Assembly (NCBI RefSeq): GCF_000091045.1
Contig: NC_006685.1
Location: 516,201 to 580,200 of the forward strand
DNA length: 64,000 bases
Direction of reading: 5' to 3'
Origin: Cryptococcus deneoformans JEC21
Taxonomy: Eukaryota; Basidiomycota; Tremellomycetes; Tremellales; Cryptococcaceae
Part shown: one piece after another, positions 60,136 to 64,000 of the stretch
Layout of the letters: each line of letters starts with the position of its first letter
How positions within the stretch are numbered: the stretch's first letter is position 1
The notes under the pieces: generated by a model
The model's database searches: none
The model's input: only the letters and a program-made list of their open reading frames with translations
Told to the model about the DNA's origin: nothing
Position numbers and translations under genes: made by a program

Positions 60136-60522
60136 GCTTGGAGGGGGGAGATGACCGAAGTGGAGAGCACTGCAAGAGGGCTCACTAAGCTCTCGGGAAC
60201 GTGAAAGAGAGATGGAGATGATTTTTCAAGTTGTTCATGCTGTGCCAGTAGCTACGTAGAATGCGGATCGGCTTTGAAAACTTGAGGTCGCCTCGCCGCC
60301 GAGACACTCGAATCTTGGATAATTAATAATAGACTCCGCTCTCTCCCTCGGCCTGAGCCGCCCAAGTACAACTATCATAGCTTGCCCACTTCAAACGAGT
60401 TATGCTCCCTACCCACAACGTACCTCATGCCCTACTACATATTACTTACTACAAGTGTTGACAATGATGTACACGTGCAACCCTTTCTAACGGAACACTC
60501 ATAATTAAACCATAATTGTCCA
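60136..60522. other. Spacer between the histone deacetylase and TVP38-like genes
   Basis: Holds the TVP38-like promoter and the deacetylase 3' end. No gene recognised. Confidence 0.5.
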
Positions 60523-63135
60523 TTACTCCTGTTGTCGATCCCATTCCACCACTACCGGAGAATTATTGGTCGCCGCCGCCATCCTCGCTCTGATCAGCCT
60601 GTCGACTTTTACCGTTGATCCTCCTATTATCGCCTGAGGAGATATAATTGAGGGTGGCAGACCTTTGCGCGAAAAGAAACTCCTTTTTCCCCTTCCCTGC
60701 GCTATCATATGTAGCTGCGACCCCTCAGTGATACAACGATTCCGATCACATTCGTCCTCACTGCCTGGCGACGGTTGCTGAAGGATCTCACCTAGACTAG
60801 GTCTGCTTTTCATTTCATGCACGGTTAAATGTGCGTGCCATTCTGGCGCTGATGTTGGAGGCGCTGAACTTCCGCTCTTCGCAATCGTTTTTCTCTCATT
60901 TTTTTTGCTGGTCATGGCAGGCAGAAGACAACAAGGATCTTCTCCCATCGCAATATCTTCAAGATATCGTTTCCTTGCTCTGCCACATGTTCCTGAAGAC
61001 CTAGGCAGTTTTTTGGGACCACCTTGGCGTCTAATTCTTGAAATGCTTGTTAAGTCACTCAACAAAGCGTCACTCTCTTGAGTATAGGTACCGTTCAGAT
61101 TCTTACTTGCGAACAGTTCTATAGCGTTAGTGAGCGATGGATGGTGGAAGACTTAGCAGGACGGCGTACTTTTGAGTCTCTGATCAATTTGATCCTCCGG
61201 ATCGTCTGTCTCCCATTCATTGCTAAGCCCTACTGCTTGACTCACATTGCTACCAGTAATTTGTCGCATCTGAGCGCTAGGAGCGAAAGGGAGATTTTTC
61301 AAGTGGTTGGAAATCTGGCGCCTGTGTGATGGATACTTCAGAGACTGTAATGTGAGTGTAAGCCTGGCAGACGTACTTAAGATCCTCGAGATATTCTGGT
61401 GTATTGAAATCTTCAACGTTGGAAGGTAATACTTCTAGTTTGTATCGAGGCCCGTAATATTCCATACTTCAGAAATCGGTCAGCGTAAGGGAATCGACAG
61501 TAGCGGTATGCCATACTATTGATTGCTTGGTAAATCTTCCGATAGCTCTTGTCCACATGCGATAGCCGTTTCTCTAGTCCACGCCCTTGCCACATTTTTC
61601 CTGAAATCCACATTTGCATCAGGCTCACTGGACTACGAGTAGATATTTTACACTCACGTCGTATACCCCCCGCCACCAAGTAACATCAATGGTACACTGA
61701 AAGTCCTCAAAAACTTGGCACACTCAGCATGCCCTATTCGTTATATCAGCTGTTGAAACCTGATTTGCAATTAAGAAGACCGACCTTTGTCCGACAGGTT
61801 CAACCTCCCTAACTTGTCTCCTGACATACTGTCCGCTCCGCCTTGCAATACAACCACACATGGGCGGTAATGCTCCATGATTTCGGCAATAACCTATTCA
61901 TTATGGTAAACAACTTCGCCCCCAGATCCTCCGGAAAATACTAGACTTGCAGGTTTAAAGATGCTGTGAAACCCTTCGTCTGTGATACCTTCTCTCAGTG
62001 GAACATTGACGGCGTAGCCTTTACCTTTACCCAGGCCAACATCCTGCGGCGCTCTGTATCAGCACGGTGAGCTGTGCAATGGAAGTAGTTCGCAAACACC
62101 TTGAGAGTCCCAGTTCCTGGGAAGAAGTTACCAAAGAGATGAAAAGAACAAGTCATAACTCTGTCTGTAGAGTAAAACGCTTCTTCAACTCCGTCGCCGT
62201 GATGTACATCGATATCGATGTAGAGCACCCGCGAGTTAACTCTGCCAAATGTTAGGGACTGGAAACAAAATCTCTACGAGATAACGCACCGCAAAAGTTC
62301 GAGGATTCCTAGGACAATATCGTTGACGTAACAAAACCCACTAGCTTCAGTTTTTTTGGCGTGGTGTAGGCCACCAGCCCAATTGATTGCGATATCGGCT
62401 ATACCTTCATTGAGCTTCTCAGCAGCACCTGAGATAATATTTTTATGAATAAGCAATCTGGATGAAGATCAAAGAAAACCCACCAATGGATCCACCTGCA
62501 GAAATAGAGCTGAATTCGAAAATACCTTCGACTGCCGGACAATCGGACCCAGTTAAGCCTTTCGGTTATCGAGCGATATTGGCTTGTCAGACGGCGCTAT
62601 CCATAAAGCTGGTTTCTTACTTACCTCTTGACCTATTTCCAGTGAGAGCATCCGCATTTTCCGGTAGTACGCTCTCAAGCAGCTCGATGTACTCATCGGT
62701 ATGGAATCTCGTCATATCTGTTTTGGTTGCTCGACGAGGTCTCTGCAGACGGATTCACTGTCAGCCCTTTTACGCTTGATTTCATGCCTAGACCAAGAAG
62801 ACACTTAATAAAGTACTGATTAAACTCACAAAGATCTGCATCCGTTTTGCTCTCGACCCTCGCATCTCGGCATTCACCCATCTTGCTTCATCATTCTCCA
62901 TCCCCATCCGAGCATTCACCTTTCTTCTGCCCTCTTCCTCCATAGCTTCATAGTCGTCGGCCAGTCCATAGTTAACTACAAGGTTATGTGTCATTCTAAT
63001 CCGATGAGGCTTCATTGGATGGCCGAGTCCAAAATGGTAGTTGCCTACGTCGTGGTCATAGTAGTAAGCTACGCGCCGGCCATCTGGGCGAACGGGCGAG
63101 AAGTCGAGAGGAGGATGAATAGCAGCCGAGGACAT
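60523..63135 (-). CDS. Class I histone deacetylase (Rpd3/Hos2 type)
   Basis: Zinc-dependent lysine deacetylase of chromatin co-repressor complexes. From 63135 it reads [20 protein letters not shown] then [16 protein letters not shown] and [20 protein letters not shown], the class I signature. Further exons give [40 protein letters not shown] and [13 protein letters not shown] with the catalytic His pair. [20 protein letters not shown] carries the zinc-binding Asp and His. Then come [27 protein letters not shown] and [20 protein letters not shown]. About ten introns are seen. The C-terminal 180-residue exon (61065-60523) is basic and Ser-rich and resembles no named HDAC tail. Core sequence is somewhat diverged ([13 protein letters not shown]), so I do not choose between Rpd3, Hos2 and a lineage-specific paralogue. 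Confidence 0.92.
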
Positions 63136-63671
63136 GGTGGCGTTTATTTCTGTGAATTATACAGAAGGGCTGTTGTGGGGTGCTGGACGGTATTCCAGAA
63201 CGAAGGATGATGGCAGTTGCAAGAGACGAACCGAAGAATGAAGGACGGATGATTTGACATTTGATCAGTCCTGCTCCGACGACACCGATCACTCGGCCCC
63301 GCGCCAGCCAGGCACCAGTCAGGCACTAAACCATGTGGAAAGTGGAGGGAGGACCCATGGAAGAAGAGGGATTAATCGCCGCTTGCTTTGAGTGGTGCGT
63401 AATTAATGGCTAATATTGATTTACGCCTATGGACTAGAACAAGATCAGACAGCTCGTTGGCTGCTATGGAAATGCCAGCACTTGACCCTGTGGTGATTGT
63501 CGAGTAGACATCATTACTTGATCTACAAGTATACACAGTGAGCACGGGAGGTAAATATTCGTTTCCAGTAGACTACCGTTGCGTAAGCTGTGACCCGAAG
63601 CGTTTCAGACCTTTTTTCTAGATGTCATGCATAATTTATAGTGTAATCCAAGACATTTTGTCGTCAAGAGT
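63136..63671. other. Spacer upstream of the histone deacetylase
   Basis: Deacetylase promoter and, at the right end, the 3' end of the neighbouring minus-strand gene. Short frames at 63144-63326 show no motif. Confidence 0.5.
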
Positions 63672-64000
63672 CTATGAAATCGTGTTCCTTGCATGGCTGG
63701 GCGTCAGCAAGTTTGGAAAGGAGTTTATAAATACTCACCCGCTAGTCGCCATGAACTGGACAAAATTGGTGACTGTCACCTGTTCCTCCTTCTGAGCCGC
63801 TTCGATGAGAGGGCCCAACTTTACCACCGTCAACAAGAAGCCCTTTGTCAAGTATCATGAGAGGACATGCCACATACCATTCCAGGTTTCTCGTTCGATC
63901 TCTTGGCTAATTCTTTCGCCGCAAACACCTTACTATCCTCCACGCCTGCAGTAGGGTCACTCACAGTCTTCTCGCTCGCGCCCAGCTTGGAAAAGCTAGA
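63672..64000 (-). CDS. Unidentified protein, C-terminal part only
   Basis: Entering from the right edge, the minus strand reads SSFSKLGASEKTVSDPTAGV then FAAKELAKRSNEKPG. An intron (GTATGT...GGTAAAG, about 63877-63823) leads to KLGPLIEAAQKEEQVTVTNF and VQFMATSG. A second intron (GTGAGT donor at 63738, GCTGACG branch, CCCAG acceptor) leads to HARNTIS and TAG 63674-63672; if unspliced, the frame stops at once with TGA 63737-63735. The helical, charged make-up suggests the end of a cytosolic protein, but no family was recognised and the 5' part is outside the window. Confidence 0.55.

Overview
The window is nuclear DNA of a basidiomycete yeast, most probably a tremellomycete of the Cryptococcus/Kwoniella type (inference). 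The reasons are: genes are cut into many short exons by introns of about 40-90 nt with GTNNGT donors, CTRAY-like branch sites and YAG acceptors; genes lie on both strands a few hundred bases apart; and the proteins are typical fungal housekeeping enzymes and permeases. Splice models were drawn by eye from frame changes and splice signals, so outer gene limits are firmer than every inner junction.

Layout. 0-3.3 kb: 3' end of mitochondrial ribosomal protein uS15m and, on the minus strand, the biotinylated alpha subunit of methylcrotonoyl-CoA carboxylase. 3.3-9 kb: a long spacer, an NCS1 nucleobase permease whose 3' end is duplicated in tandem, and a gene-poor stretch ending in a hairpin-rich segment that may be an RNA gene. 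9.4-12.2 kb: a small unknown gene and TOM70. 12.2-17.4 kb: a gene-poor, repeat-like island with a broken Helitron relic and other protein-like debris. 17.5-24.2 kb: an MFS sugar transporter, an unknown coiled-coil protein and an HSP31/DJ-1-type protein. 24.2-26.4 kb: spacer with an eroded gene. 26.4-33.4 kb: RIO2 kinase, the i-AAA protease YME1 and a small two-TM protein. 34.2-38.9 kb: a Dal5/Tna1-type permease and a single-TM protein. 39.4-40.6 kb: debris of a possible pseudogene. 41-50.1 kb: UBA3 and exosome subunit RRP45, divergently transcribed, then a very long disordered Ser/Pro-rich protein. 50.1-64 kb: a secreted/type I membrane protein, MDJ1, a CSN12-like PCI protein, a TVP38/TMEM64-like membrane protein, a class I histone deacetylase and the 3' end of an unidentified gene.

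How the genes relate. There is no operon-like or biosynthetic cluster. Five proteins act in mitochondria (uS15m, MCCA, TOM70, YME1, MDJ1: translation, leucine breakdown, import, proteolysis, folding), which may be chance. Three are permeases with long 5' spacers; that of the nucleobase permease carries GATA-factor cores, fitting nitrogen control. The most unusual observations are the hairpin-rich candidate RNA at 9.1-9.35 kb, the 116-bp tandem duplication over a stop codon, the decayed Helitron, and two very small exons (7 nt and 21 nt) inside signature motifs.
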